DNA from: Apodemus sylvaticus
Taxonomy: Eukaryota; Chordata; Mammalia; Rodentia; Muridae
Direction of reading: 5' to 3'
DNA: 64,000 nt
Assembly (NCBI RefSeq): GCF_947179515.1
Contig: NC_067474.1
Coordinates: 86,684,824-86,748,823, forward strand
Of this stretch, positions 12,224 through 23,700 are shown one piece after another. Numbering within the stretch: position 1 is the first letter of the stretch; every line of letters starts with the position of its first letter. The position numbers were made by a program, and so were the translations under genes. The notes below the pieces were generated by a model, which was given only the letters and a program-made list of their open reading frames with translations, was not told where the DNA came from and searched no databases.

Positions 12224-12709
12224 CCTAGAAACCTGGAATACCCAAAACATAATCCACACATCAAATGAGGTACAAGAAGAAAGGAGGAGTGGCCCCTTGT
12301 TCTGGCAAGACTCAGTGAAGCAGTATAGAGCAAAACCAGAACGGGGAAGTGGGAAGGGGTGGGTGGGAGGACAGGGGGAGAAAAGGGGGCTTACGGGACT
12401 TTCGGGGAGTGGGGGGCTAGAAAAGGGGAAATCATTTATATGTATATAAAAATTATATCGAATAAAAAAATAAACCAAAAAAAAAAAAAAGGAAAAAAAT
12501 AGGTATTGTATAATCAGGTAAAAACAAGGAAGTAAAATATGAAAAAAAAAAGAATTTGTAACTTAATTTCTTCTACTGATATTAGCAGATAATATAGTTT
12601 GATGGATATCTTTGGAGGGAGTCTAAGTTTTTGTTACCAGAATAAGGGATCTAGACAGAAGCACATAGTAGTCAGAGTAAGGACAAATTAATAGAATAAA
12701 GATACATTT

Positions 12710-12895
12710 GCTGAGTAGTGGTAGTGCACGCCTGTAATCCCAGCACTCTGGGAGGCAGAGGCAGGCGGATTTCTGAATTCGAGGCCAGCCTGTTTAATAA
12801 AGTGAGTTCCATGACAGCCAGGGCCATACAGAGTAACCCAGTCTTTTAAAAAACCAAATCCAAAAAACAAAAAACAAAAAACTACAACAAAAAAA
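12710..12895 (+). mobile_element. B1 SINE, plus strand
   Basis: 7SL-RNA-derived SINE. Visible parts are GTAATCCCAGCACTCTGGGA, GGCAGAGGCAGGCGGATTTC (A-box side), GAATTCGAGGCCAGCCTG (B box) and an A-rich tail. AAAGATACA flanks it on both sides (about 12698-12706 and after the tail, about 12893-12901), so a short target-site duplication is likely. Point changes are modest. Confidence 0.92.
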
Positions 12896-13008
12896 GATAC
12901 ACTCTAAAGGTGGCAGCCATCCAGAGAAGGGAAGAGTTTTAGCAATTAACATACAAAGAGTTGGGGCTTTAATGTAGCATGGATTTTTCAGGTCATTTTC
13001 CTAGCACA

Positions 13009-13010
<2 letters not shown>

Positions 13011-13085
<75 letters not shown>
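13011..13085. repeat. (CT)n microsatellite
   Basis: An almost pure CT run of about 75 nt, grading into CTTCC/CTTT-rich sequence at its right edge. It lies directly upstream of an old L1 3' UTR on the minus strand. Confidence 0.97.
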
Positions 13086-13089
<4 letters not shown>

Positions 13090-13109
13090 CTCCTTCCTTT
13101 CTTTCTTCC

Positions 13110-13415
13110 TTTTTATTATTTGTTACTTTTATTTTCTTACAGTCAAGCCATTGCCCCCTCCTTGTCTGCCCTCCCACAGTTCCTCATCCCATTCCTCCTT
13201 TCCCCTGTCTGGAAGAGATTGCCCCCCTCCCTAGGCCTCCACACTTCCTGGGGCCTCAAGTCTCTGCAGAGTTAGGTGTATCTTCTCCCACTGAGGCCAG
13301 ACTTGGTGGTCCTCTGCTTTATATGTCTTGGGTACCTTGGACCAGCTTGTGTATGTGACCTGTTGGGCGGCTCAATGTCTGAGAGATCTCAGGGGTCCAG
13401 GTTAGTTGAGACTAG
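13110..13415 (-). mobile_element. old rodent L1 (Lx-like) 3' UTR, minus strand
   Basis: On the plus strand it shows the reverse of an Lx-type 3' UTR: CTTCCTGGGGCCTCAAGTCT, CCACTGAGGCCAGACTTGG, TCTGAGAGATCTCAGGGGTC and TTAGTTGAGACTAG. It holds no coding sequence. Subfamily is not assigned. Confidence 0.7.
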
Positions 13416-13753
13416 CACAGGTTTTCTTGTGTATGGTTTATCTGTTACATGCATCACATGTCTCATTTGCATATTAAATCTTCATATTTTTCATCTTCAT
13501 TTTAATATGGTAATAAATCTTTTTTTTGATATATTTTTATTTACATTTCAAATGATTTCCCCTTTTCTGGCTCCCCACTCCCCGCAAGTCCCATAAGCCC
13601 TCTTCCGTCCCCCTGTTCTTCCATCCACCCCTTCCCATTTCCCTGTTCTGGAATTCCCCTATACTCTTGTACTGAGTCTTTCTAGAACTCCTCCATTTTT
13701 TTTGGACATCATTTAAGTTGTGGATTATGTCCTGGGTATTCAAAGTTTCTAGG

Positions 13754-14446
13754 CTAATATCCACTTATCAGTGAGTGCATACCATGATTGATCTTTTGAG
13801 ACTGGGTTACCTCACTTAGTATGATGTTCTCCAGCTCCATCCATTTGTCTAAGAATTTCATGAATTCATTGTTTCTAATGGCTGACTAGTACTCCATTGT
13901 GTAAATATACCACATTTTTTTGTATCCATTCCTCCCTCGAAGGACACCTAGGTTCTTTCCAGCTTCTGGCTACTACAAATAGGGCTGCTATGAACATAGT
14001 TGAGCATGTGTCCTTATTGCATGCTGAAGAATCCTCTGGATATATGCCCAGGAGTGGTATAACAGGGTTCTCAGGAAGTGACATGCCCAGTTTTCTGAAG
14101 AACCGCCAGACTGATTTCCAAAGTGGTTGCACCATCTTGCAATCCCACCAGCAGTGGAGGAGTGTTCCTCTTTCTCCACATCCTCGCAAACACCTGCTGT
14201 CTCCTGAGTTTTTGACCTTAGCCATTCTGACTGGTATGAGGTGAAATCTCAGGGTTGTTTTGATTTGCATTTCCCTAATGATTAATGATGTTGAACATTT
14301 CTTAAGGTGTTTCTCAGCTCTCCGAAGTTCTTCATGTGAAAATTCTTTGTTTAGCTCCGTACCCCACTTTTTTTTTTGGTATAGAATAGAGTTTATTCAG
14401 GGTAGGGGGTGGGAGTTAGCAGTAGAGAGAGGTATAGAGAGGGAGG

Positions 14447-14501
<55 letters not shown>

Positions 14502-15955
14502 GAGAGAGTGGAGGCTGGCCATGACCACGTGGAGGGGGGAAGAGCCCCAGGGGCAGAGAGGTGAGAGAGTGTGGGAGAGCGAAGAGCAAAGAGCCGTACC
14601 CCACTTTTTAATGGGGTTATTTGTTTCTCTGGGTTCTACTTTCTTGAGTTCTTAATATATATTAGATATTAGCCCTCTGTCAGATTTAGGGTTGGTGAAG
14701 ATCCTTTCCCAGTCTGTTGGTTGACGTTTTGTCCTTTTGGGGGTCTCCTTTGCCTTACAGAAACTTTGTAGTTTTATGAGGTCCCATTTGTCAATTCTTG
14801 ATCTTAGAGCATAAGATATTGGTGTTCTATTCAGGAACTTTTCCCCTGTGCCCATGTCCTCCAGGGTCTTTCCCAGTTTCTTTTCAATTAGTTTCAGTGT
14901 GTCAGGTTTTATGTGGAGGTCCTTGATCCATTTGGAGTTGAGCTTGGTACAAGGAGATAAGAATGGATCAATGCACATTCTTCTGCATGCTGACCTCCAA
15001 TTGAACCAGCACCATTTGTTGAAAAGACTATCTTTTTTCCACTGGATGCTTTCAGCTCCTTTGTCGAAGACCAAGTGACCAGAGGTGTGTTGGTTCATTT
15101 CTGGGTCTTCAATCCTATTCCATTGATCGCTTGCCTGATATTGTACCAATACCATGCATTTTTTTTTATCACTATTGTTCTGTAGTAAAGTTTAAAGTCT
15201 GGGATATTGAATCCCTCTGAAGTTCTTTTACTGTTGAGAATAGTTTTAGCTATCCTGGGTTTTTTGTTATTCCAGATGAATTTGAGAATTGCTCTTTCTA
15301 GCTCTATGAAGAACTGGGTTGGGATTTTTATGGGGATAGCATTGAATCTGTAGATTGTCTTTAGCAAGATGGCCATTTTAACTATATTAATCCTGCCAAT
15401 CCTCGAGCATGGAAGGTTTTTCCATTTTCTGAGATCTTCTTCGATTTCCTTCTTCAGAGATCTGAAGTTCTTGTCATATAGGTCTTTCACTTGTTTGGTT
15501 AGAGTCACCCCAAGATACTTTATGCTGTGTGTAGCTATTGTGAAGGGGGTCATTTCCCTAATTTCTTTCTCAGTCTGCTTATCCTTTGAATATATAAAGG
15601 CTACTGATTTGCTTGCATTGATTTTGTAGCCAGCCACTTTGCTGAAGTTGTTTATCAGCTGTAGGAGTTCTCTAGTAGAGTTTTTAGGGTCACTTAAGTA
15701 TACAATCATATCATCTGCAAATAGTGATAGTTTGACTTCTTCCTTTCCAATTTGTATCCCTTTGACTTCCTTCTGTTGTCTAATTGCTCTAACTAGGACT
15801 TCAAGAGCTATATTGAAAAGATATGGAGAGAGGGGGCAGCCTTGTCTAGTCCCTGATTTTAGTGGGATTGCTTCAAGTTTCTCTCCATTTAGTTTGATGT
15901 TGGCTACCGGTTTGCTGTATTGCTTTTACTATGTTGAGATATGGGCCTTGAATTC
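13754..15955 (-). pseudogene. L1 ORF2 C-terminal part, interrupted
   Basis: It encodes the C-terminal half of ORF2p, from just upstream of the FADD motif (its reverse lies near 15710-15725) to the stop. Readable pieces are MIVYLSDPKNSTREL (15709 leftwards), AILKFIWNNKKPRIAK, FNKWCWFNWRSACRRM and the cysteine-rich tail RCLRGCGERGTLLHCWW. The frame is broken by a shift near 15150 (KKNAWYWYNIR), by the retroposon at 14373-14593 and by other small changes. It lacks the endonuclease domain, so it is a dead truncated copy. Confidence 0.88.
14373..14593 (-). mobile_element. GA-rich retroposon of unknown family, with 16-nt target duplication
   Basis: The host L1 is split and CCGTACCCCACTTTTT is repeated exactly on both sides (14357-14372 and 14594-14609). 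On the minus strand the insert ends with AATAAACTCTATTCTATACC followed by a short A run, so it carries a polyadenylation signal. Its body has a GA run (14451-14498) and a GGCCATGACCACGTGGAGG segment. The insertion site reads ATT/AAAAAGTGG on the minus strand, as expected for L1 endonuclease. A second, longer copy is at 41821-42345. I do not recognise the source. Confidence 0.85.
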
Positions 15956-16665
15956 ATAAGGGTCCTTCAGATACTCTGAAGCATCTCTGCAGCCATAGTT
16001 GTGGTTGGAACTAATTCTAATCTGCCTTAAGTGAAATATGTTATATTATTTGTATAATATCTCCTGGATATATCACTCTCTGCCTTATTCTTCTGACTTA
16101 TTGCCTTCAAAAATAGGCATTCTCTCTTAGACATAAAATTTTGCTTTCTTCAGAGGCACTCCACAAGGAAGACTAGGGAGTCTCATGTAAGTGTTTGGGT
16201 AAGGAGAGGGTGTGCAAATAGTGAGGATGAGAAAGGGGAGACAGGGTGCGTTGCACACAGGGCTCTCAGTGATAACATGCTTTTTTTCTTCTGTGAGCTG
16301 CCAGATGGCCACTTGTAAGCTAATAATTATGCACAACAGCATCTGAATGCTGCTATTATCCCAGTGACAAGAAGATGGATCTTCTATCTATTAGAGATGA
16401 GCTCACAGCATGGGCATAAGGGAGTCTTTATGCTTTCTGTTCTGAGCTAAGTAGATCCTCTGGCTCAATAATGAAGGTGATGATGATCATCATAACTATA
16501 GCAATGGCAGTACTAATAATAGTCACTGTCCACTTGCAGGTGCACTAGGAACATTGCACATTTTTCTTTATTGAGATGACATCTCAGGCCCCTTTTACTT
16601 TGGGGTAATTTTTTCCATTACGATTTACACATTCGAACTCAAGTTTTATGCCAACCTTGAGGCTA
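15956..16665. other. unique sequence, no gene recognised
   Basis: No repeat recognised over about 700 nt. The part around 16290-16370 has E-box-like CAGATG and CACTTG next to TAATAATTATGCA, an arrangement seen in some regulatory elements. The link is only suggestive. Confidence 0.4.
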
Positions 16666-16667
16666 AA

Positions 16668-17645
16668 ATTAGGCATGCAAATCAATTCCTGCCAGTAAAT
16701 AGACCACGTGATTTTTAGAGTTTACCATTTGTCTTAGGATTTCTATTAATTTTCTCAATTGTACGTCCCTCTTCCCAAACAACTCTATTTTGAGGCAAGT
16801 TAATATAAAACTATCCAGCACAAATTGACCCCTTATCAACTTGACCCACAAACCATGCTTTATTAAGCCATAACCTTTCCTTTCTTATTCATTCCCAAGA
16901 TCTCATAATAATATCACAATATAAAATACTCCAACTTTTAAAACCCCCAGGTCTTTAAAAATTTGAACATATTAAAAGTTCAAGCTCTTTGAAATAACAA
17001 GCCTTTTTAAAACTTAAGAGTGTCCTTAAAATTCCAAATCTCCTGAAAGTTCCAAAGTCTCTTTAATTGGGCTCCTGTAAAATAAAACACGAGTTAAATG
17101 TTTTTTCCTATCCCTTCCCCTCCCCTCTCCTCCCCTCCTCTCCTCCCCCCCCACTTGATAAGAGTTTCTTTGTGTGGCTCTGTAGACCAGGCTGCTCTCA
17201 AACTGCTTCTACCTCCAAAATACTGGGATTCAAAGAATCTGCCACCACCACCTGGTCACTCTTCCTTATTCTAAGAAGGAATAACCAGGGGCAGGGACAA
17301 TCAAATCAAAGTAAAACAAAAGTCCAATGGTATAAATTTCAGTGTCAACTGTTGCAACAAAGTAAAAGTTTCACTTTAGTGATTCATAATTCAAATTATC
17401 ACTCAAATTGCCCCCAATAGACTTTCTTTTTCTCTGGGAAGAAAGACTTTTTTCTTTATTTCACAAGTTCCAGCTCTATTCTCTGTATTGCTCTCAACAT
17501 TTCTATCTTTCAAACTCCCATTGAATAGCCCACTGATCTCTGAGCACTCAACTGGTTTTTCAGCACATAGTTCAAAAGTCACCATAATCCTCCCCTAAAA
17601 CATGGTCAGGCCTGTCACAGCAATACTCCACAACTGAGTACCAAT
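16668..17645. repeat. probable rodent RMER/LTR-type interspersed repeat
   Basis: Several phrases match my memory of a common rodent interspersed repeat: a run of short AT-rich phrases with AAATCTCCTGAAAGTTCCAAA, then CATGGTCAGGCCTGTCACAG, then CAATACTCCACAACTGAGTA, leading into the next repeat at 17646. Family name and ends are not certain. A reversed B1 piece lies inside it. Confidence 0.4.
17158..17257 (-). mobile_element. B1 SINE fragment, minus strand
   Basis: On the plus strand it shows reversed B1: GGCTCTGTAGACCAGGCTG, CTCAAACTGCTTCTACCTCC and ATACTGGGATTCAAAGAATC. It is strongly diverged and truncated. A CT-rich tract lies just to its left (17101-17152). Confidence 0.65.
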
Positions 17646-17975
17646 TTTTTTCTTAGTGTTTCTATCAATGTAAGAAAACACCATAACTGAAAACAACTTG
17701 GGGGAGGAAATGGGTTATTTCAGCTTATAGATCTGCATCAGTCTATCATTGAGAGAATTCAGAGCAAAACTGAAATAGACCAGAACCCTGAAAGTAGGAT
17801 CAGAATCAGGAGCTGTGGAGGAATTCTCTGTAATAACTTGTACTTCCTGGCTTGCTTAGCCTACTTTCTTAGAGCACACAGAACCACCAGTTCAGAGGTG
17901 GAATCACCCATGGAGAGTTGGAGCCTCCTACCTCAATCAAGAAGCTTGCTTTTAGGCAAATCTAAAAGGTGTATA
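17646..17975 (+). repeat. rodent interspersed repeat, degenerate
   Basis: Motifs typical of a well-known murine repeat, in order: GTAAGAAAACACCATAACTG, AACTTGGGGGAGGAAATGGG, CTTCCTGGCTTGCTTAGCCT, and CCACCAGTTCAGAGGTGGAA followed by a proline-like CAC CCA tract. I recognise the family by sequence but not by certain name. It is decayed and is cut at its right by a minus-strand L1. Confidence 0.5.
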
Positions 17976-17980
17976 TTTCC

Positions 17981-19864
17981 TTTTTCTTTTTTTTTAATTT
18001 TTATTTTTCTTTTAGTTTTTTTTATTCAATATAATAAATTTTTATTTACATTTCAATTGATTTCCCCTTTTCTGGCTTCCCACTCCCCAAAAGTCCCATA
18101 AGCCCTCTTCCCTCCCCCTGTTCCCCCATCCACCCCTTCCCACTTCCCTGTTCTGGTTTTACCCTATATTGCTACACTGAGTCTTTCCAGAACCAGGGGC
18201 CATTCCTCCATTCTTCTTGGACATCATTTGATGTGTGAATTATGTTTTGGGTATTCCAATTTTCTAGGCTAATATCCACTTATTAGTGAGTGCATACCAT
18301 GATTGATCTTTTGAGAATGGATTACCTCACTTAGTATGATGTTCTTCAGCTCTATCCATTTGTCTAAGAATTTCATGAATTCATTGTTTCTAATGGCTGA
18401 ATAGTACTCCATTGTGTAAATATACCACATTTTTTTGTATCCATTCCTCTGCTGAGGGAAACCTGGGTTCTTTCCAGCTTCTGGCTATTATAAATAGGAC
18501 TGCTATGAACATAGTGGAGCATGTATCCTTATTACATGCTGGGGAATCCTCTGGGTATATGCCCAGGAGTGGTATTGCAGGATCCTCTGGAAATGATGTG
18601 CCCAGTTTTCTGAGGAACCATCAGACTGATTTCCAGAATGGTTGTACCAATTTGCAACCCCACCAGCAGTGGAGGAGTGTTCCTCTTTCTCCACATCCTC
18701 GCCAATACCTGCTATTTCCTGAGTTTTTAATCTTAGCCATTCTGACTGGTGTAAGGTGAAATCTCAGGGTTGTTTTGATTTGCATTTTCCTAATGACTAA
18801 TGATGTTGAGCATTTTTTAAGATGCCTCTCAGCCATCCAAAGTTCTTCTGGTGAAAATTCTTTGTTTAGCTCTGTACCCCATTTTTTAATAGGGTTATTT
18901 GGTTTTCTGGAGTCTAACTTCTTGAGTTCTTTGTATATATTGGATATTAGCCCTCTGTTGAATGTAGGGTTGGTGAAGATCTTTTCCCAATCTGTTGGTT
19001 GCCGATTTATCCTTTTGACAGTGTCCTTTGCCTTACAGAAACTTTGTTATTTTATGAGGTCCTATTTGTCAATTCTTGATCTTAAAGCATAAGCTATTGG
19101 TGTTCTGTTCAGGAACATTCCCCCTGTACCGATGTCCTTCCCCAGTTTCTTTTCTATTAGCTCCAGAGTGTCTGGCTTTATGTGGAGGTCCTTGATCCAT
19201 TTGGAGTTGAGCTTAATACAAGGAGATAAGGATGGACCAATTCGCATTCTTCTGCATGCTGACCTCCAATTGAACCACCACCATTTGTTGAAAAGACTTT
19301 CTTTTTTCCACTGGATGTTGTCAGCCCCTTTGTCAAGGATCAAGTGGCCATAGGTTTGTGGGTTCATTTCTGGATCTTCAATCCTGTTACATTGATCCAC
19401 CTGCCTGTCACTGTATCAATACCATGCAGTTTTTTTTTAAATTACTATTGCTCTGTAGTATTGCTTAAGTTTAAGGATACTGATTCCCCCAGAATTTCTT
19501 TTGTTGTTGAGAATAGTTTTAGCTATCCTGGTTTTTTTGTTATTCCAGGTGAATTTGAGAATTGCTCTTTCTAACTCTATGAAGAACTGAGTTGGTATTT
19601 TGATGGGTATTATGTTGAATCTGTATATTGCTTTTGGCGAAATGGCCATTTTAACTATATTAATCCTGCCAATCCATGAGCATGGGAGATTTTCCCATTC
19701 TTTGAGGTCTTCTTCGATTTCCTTCTTCAGAGACTTGAAGTTCTTGTCATACAGATCTTTCACTTGTTTGGTCAGAGTCACACCGAGGTACTTTATATTG
19801 TTTGTGGCTATTGTGAAGGGTGTCGTTTCCCTAATTTCTTTCTCAGCCTGCTTATCCTTTGAGG
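17981..19864 (-). mobile_element. 5'-truncated L1, minus strand
   Basis: The reversed A tail is at about 17981-18025. A 3' UTR with the reversed G-rich tract follows, then the ORF2 stop at 18269-18271 and ORF2 up to 19864, where identity ends within CTTATCCTTTGAG. The 5' two thirds of the element is missing. No convincing target-site duplication was seen. Confidence 0.9.
18269..19864 (-). pseudogene. L1 ORF2 C-terminal part
   Basis: The C-terminal 530 or so codons of ORF2p can be read on the minus strand: KDKQAEKEIRETTPFTIAT (19860 leftwards), ERAILKFTWNNKKTRIAK, NKWWWFNWRSACRRMRIG, the zinc-knuckle-like RCGERGTLLHCWW region near 18700 and ISGY before the stop. The reverse-transcriptase active site and endonuclease lie upstream of the truncation and are absent. 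Frameshifts near 19435 and 19100, and a stop near 18620 in the C-terminal tail, leave no intact frame. Confidence 0.87.
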
Positions 19865-21110
19865 AAGGAAGGTATTCCAAAGGAGATTTTCAGGGCTGGG
19901 GCACTGATATTATCTGCTTGCCAGCCATTCTCTTTACACGTAGACTCTTGTATTTGTAGGGTTTGACACCTTGGAAAAGCAGTGTTGGGTAATGTGCCTG
20001 GATCTAGAGCTGAAGAAAACATTTGTGTAATGCTTGCATCCTGTACATTCTGTGGAACCATTGATATTGAAAGAACAGTTGTAAATGCTGTGAAAGATAA
20101 AATAAATTAGGTTTGTGATAGATGGCAAATAGACAACCCTGTGCCAACACTTTTTCATGGTTTGGAGAAGTAGGAGAGCTCTTTCAACTTTTCTTTCCTG
20201 CCTCCCTTCTTTTCATTTTTCTCTTCAGACCCAGCAGTGTAGTCAGCGTTGCTGCATAGCAGAAAATAACATGATTTCTTTTAAAAATATTCTACCATAA
20301 GAAGCTAGCAAACCTGAACTCACAGTGGGTGCATCCTCTTTTTTCTTTTCATTGTGTTAATGGATTTTCATAATGCTGCTTGCCAGATGAAGAATAATTT
20401 AAAAACCTGCATGTTTAGCCTTCTTACTGTGGTCTTGCTGCTTTATCCCAACTGGGTCTGGTGCAGGATGGGACATTCTTTCTTCATTATCAAGTTGTCA
20501 TTCTGTTTCCCCTTGTCTGGGTTCAGGTCACTGGGTGAATCTGGAAGCTGAGTTCAGGAATTGAAGTGCTAAGGCGGGGAGAGTGTTCAAGCATGGGCTC
20601 AGTCCTCTCTTACTCCTTTAGTCCCCATGGAAAAAGAGAGACAGTGTGAGCACATCTTTTTACATACTGCTGAGTTAATTTGGACTTCAATGCTGCTGTG
20701 CTCTGGATTTGTAGAATCTAAAGTTCTTTAGTTCTCAGAACTAAATGGTCCCAGGGAGAGAAAAATTAATCTAGTATTAGGCTAGTGGAGGATATTCATT
20801 ATAATAAAGAAAGAAGTACTTTGCCATTAGGGAAATGTTTTGGAGAGCAAGGTATAACAATCAGTCTTGTATAAATTAATATAAAATATATTTACTGATT
20901 ATAGGAGTTTTAAGGGAGACTTCCAGGAAGAATGCTGGAAGTATTTGTTTTAATAATGTAGGGACATAGAAAATAGTTAGTTTAAGTAGAGACCATTATT
21001 ATTTAAAGCCCAGTGTTGCAGAAAGGTGGAGAGTACCTAAGCAAAAGTTAGAAAGAAAACCCTCTAAGTAAGACATCATCATTATTCTTTAATCCTTTCC
21101 AGTTTGAGTC
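19865..21110. other. unrecognised sequence
   Basis: No gene or repeat recognised with confidence. Short open frames here (for example 20354-20551) show no domain. AT-rich stretches are at 20780-21100. Confidence 0.4.
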
Positions 21111-21114
21111 AATT

Positions 21115-22460
21115 TCATATATGTATATAATGTGTTGAGATCATATTCACCCCAATCACCTTTTCAGATTCCCCAATCTATTTCACTGACCCTCTTTTTC
21201 TTCTAAGTCAATAACTTTTTTCTTTTATGTACTTTGGTTTTGGTTCAAGGTCATATGCAGGTAGCCAGAAATGTTTTATGTTCATGACAGCAACAGCCAT
21301 GCTATTAAGAAGACAGCAGTTCACCACACTGTCTACCATCACCTATCTCTTATGATCTTTCTTTTTCCTCTTCTATGATCTTCCCTATGTTTTGGATGGG
21401 GGTGCTATAGGTGTTTCACTTAGGACTAAGGACTCAGCCCTTATTTACTTTGTGCCAGTCATCTCTTTCTCTGGCTCAGGCTCAGAGCAGTACTAGTCAG
21501 TCTTTGAGTATAGTCACACATTCAGAATGAAGTTTGGTTATAACTCCACTGAGGGAATGAGCAGTATTAATTTCCACTCTGCTCCCCGGGGCTGTGGCCT
21601 CCCCAGCAATAATCATTGCTTAGGCTTATAGTACCCAACATGTATTCTCTTACATATAGCAGGCCACGGCTGTAATCAGAGAGTGGTTAATTAGAAGTAC
21701 AATAGTCATGCCACTATTGTGTTAAAGGAAACATCTTACCTGGCAGGTTAATATAGTAATAGCATGATCTCCATATCTGAATATGATATTTGTGCCATTT
21801 ATACTTGCACTGGTAATTTCTGTCATGATAAACACTAGTTATCAGGGATAAAGTTTCCCGCTCAGTTCCAGCTAGATTTCTATGTGTCTTGTATCCAAAG
21901 AGTGTGTATCTTAAATAAGAGGGTCTTAGTATCTTATTCTGGCAAGAACCAAGATCAATGGCCTCTTATTATTTGGGAGTCTCTAAGGATTTCATGATTA
22001 TCAACTCATAAGGAGAAACTCTAACACCTGGCACTTGGATTCTCACTTTAAAAGATATGGCTTCTGGAACCATTTCTGGGTCTTATACTTTTTTCATCCT
22101 CTTTTCTGAAATGATCCCAGCATACTGGAATGAGGGGTGCAGTATAGAAGCTCTACTTAGGACTGAGCACCATTCAGTTTGTTAACCTGTGTACCTTGGC
22201 CAGTTTTAGGTCTCTGTGTTGATCACCATCTACTGAAAATAGAAACTTTTCTGATGATGGTTGACTATATTGATAAATCTTTAGAAGTCAGTTTAAATTC
22301 ATGTGAATTTAATAGGATAATAGGTCTTCCTGTAGTGCATATCACTTGTCATGTCTTATGTACTTGGTCTAGTAATGGTGCCAGCTATGGTTTCATGTTC
22401 AGAATTGGTTCTAATGCTTTGTCTTATTTTGGCTCCCAAAAGACACACTTCTGGACCTGA
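21115..22460 (-). mobile_element. old Lx-type L1 3' UTR, minus strand
   Basis: The plus strand carries a series of phrases I associate with reversed Lx 3' UTR: TTTCACTTAGGACTAAGGAC TC, AATAGTCATGCCACTATTG, GGTCTCTGTGTTGATCACCA and ACTTTTCTGATGATGGTTGA. No ORF2 was recognised beside it. It ends just before a small L1 insertion at 22495. Confidence 0.55.
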
Positions 22461-22494
22461 GAATCTCTGCCCCCAGCTTGCTTGGACTGATAAT

Positions 22495-22651
22495 AAAGAA
22501 TAGCTGCCAATCCAGGAGCATGAAAGATTTTTCCTTTTTTTGGAACAGGGGGAAGGAAGAGGGCTTATGGGACTTTCGGGGAGGGGGGATCCAGGAAAGG
22601 GGAAATCATTTGAAATGTAAATAAAGAATATAACAAATAAAAAAAAGAATA
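22495..22651 (+). mobile_element. tiny L1 3' end with 5' inversion and target duplication
   Basis: A 40-nt inverted ORF2 piece (22503-22541, reversed form of NLSCSWIG) is followed directly by the last 100 nt of an L1 3' UTR on the plus strand (GGCTTATGGGACTTTCGGGG) and an A-rich tail. AAAGAATA is present on both sides (22495-22502 and 22644-22651). Inverted 5' part plus target duplication point to a twin-primed L1 insertion of about 140 nt. Confidence 0.8.
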
Positions 22652-22796
22652 TCTGTACAGTCAATGGCTGGGCAGGGAGATAAGGTGGGACTTTTAGATT
22701 GTCTGGACAAGGGACCAAGACAGATAGAGAGAAGAGGAGAGAATTGCCCTGACAGGGAAACAGAAAGATGAAACTTAAAGACCTGCCAGCATGTAA

Positions 22797-23700
22797 CAAT
22801 CTGGTCACAAAACAGGTCTCAACAGATACAAGAAGACTGAAATAATCCCATGCATCCTATCAGATCACCATAGACTAAGGCTGGTCTATAATAGCAACAA
22901 AAACAAGAGAAAGCCCACATACACAGGGAAACTGAACAACACCCTACTCAATGATAACTTGGTCAAGATAGAAATTAACGACTTTTTAGAATTTAATAAA
23001 AATGAAAGTACAACACACCCAAACTTATAGGACACAATAAAGAAGAGAAATTCAGCTCTGAGTGTCTCTAAAAAGAAACTGGAGAGAACATACACTAGCA
23101 GTTTAACAGCACACCTGAAAGCTCTAGAACAAAAAGAAGCAAATACACCCCAGAGGAGTTGATGGCAGGAAATAATCAAACTCAGGGCTGAAGTCAACCA
23201 AGTAGAAACAAAAAGAACTATACAAAGAATCAACAAGGAGCTGATTCTTTCAGAAAATCAACAAGATAGATGAACCCTTAGCCAGATTAACCAGAGGGAA
23301 CAGAGAATGTATTCAAATTAACAAAATCAGAAATGAAAAGCAAGATCTAACAACAGAAACTGAGGAAATTCAAAATCATCAGATCCTACTATGAAAGCAA
23401 ATATTCAACAAAACTGGAAAATCAGGATGAAATGGACAATTTTCTAGCAGAAACCAAATACCTAAGTTAAATTGGGATCAGATAAACCATCTAAACAGTC
23501 CCATAATCCCTAAAGAAATAGAAGCAGTCATTAAAAGTCTCCCAACACACAAAGAAAAGCCCAGGACCAGATGGGTTTAGTACAGAATTCTATCAGACCT
23601 TCAAAGAAGACCTAATACCAATACTCTTCAAACTTCCACAAAATGGAAACAGAAGGAACACTACCCATTTCATTCAATGAAGCCATAGTTACATTGCATA
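22797..23700 (+). pseudogene. L1 ORF2 fragment (endonuclease end to RT start)
   Basis: The plus strand reads as decayed ORF2 from the GHKTDLNKYKK-like segment, through RKPTYT-KLNN, LDRLTRGN-like and IQINKIRNEK segments, to PGPDGFSTEFYQTFKED and ETEGTLPISF near 23670. Premature stops and single-base shifts are frequent (for example TAG after the PNL segment at 23027), so it is older than the large L1s. It has neither 3' UTR nor tail and stops at about 23700. Its left edge is 145 nt beyond the small L1 at 22495-22651. Confidence 0.85.

Larger units (their letters stand above)
5881..12490 (+). mobile_element. full-length, inactive L1 (plus) with nested L1
   Basis: It carries, in order, a 5' UTR (5881-6270), ORF1 (6271-7468), a short spacer, ORF2 (7531-12223), a 3' UTR (12224-12462, with the G-rich tract usual in murine L1) and an A-rich tail to 12490. 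A separate L1 3' end is inserted at 7905-8803. Without that insert the element is about 5.7 kb, shorter than a canonical murine L1 with many promoter monomers. ORF1 has a nonsense codon and a frameshift, and ORF2 has a lost start, the insertion and several frameshifts, so it is dead. The left edge abuts another L1 fragment, and no target-site duplication was recognised. Confidence 0.92.
13520..15955 (-). mobile_element. 5'-truncated L1, minus strand, with nested retroposon
   Basis: From a T-run at 13521 (the reversed A tail) it reads, on the minus strand, as a 3' UTR, the ORF2 stop at 13754-13756, and ORF2 upstream as far as the reverse-transcriptase core. The match ends at 15955 in the segment IQGPYL. 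A different 221-nt retroposon sits at 14373-14593. No target-site duplication was found for the L1 itself. Confidence 0.9.

Noticed and set aside
12979..13275. 98-codon frame with a long Leu-Ser repeat
   Set aside because: It is a translated CT microsatellite followed by an old L1 3' UTR.
13520..15955. target-site duplication for this L1
   Set aside because: Left flank (TAATATGGTAATAAATC) and right flank (ATAAGGGTCC) share no convincing repeat.
17981..19864. target-site duplication AAGGT-ATTCC
   Set aside because: The left copy reads AAGGTGTATATTTCC and the right AAGGTATTCC. They are only partly alike, with internal differences.
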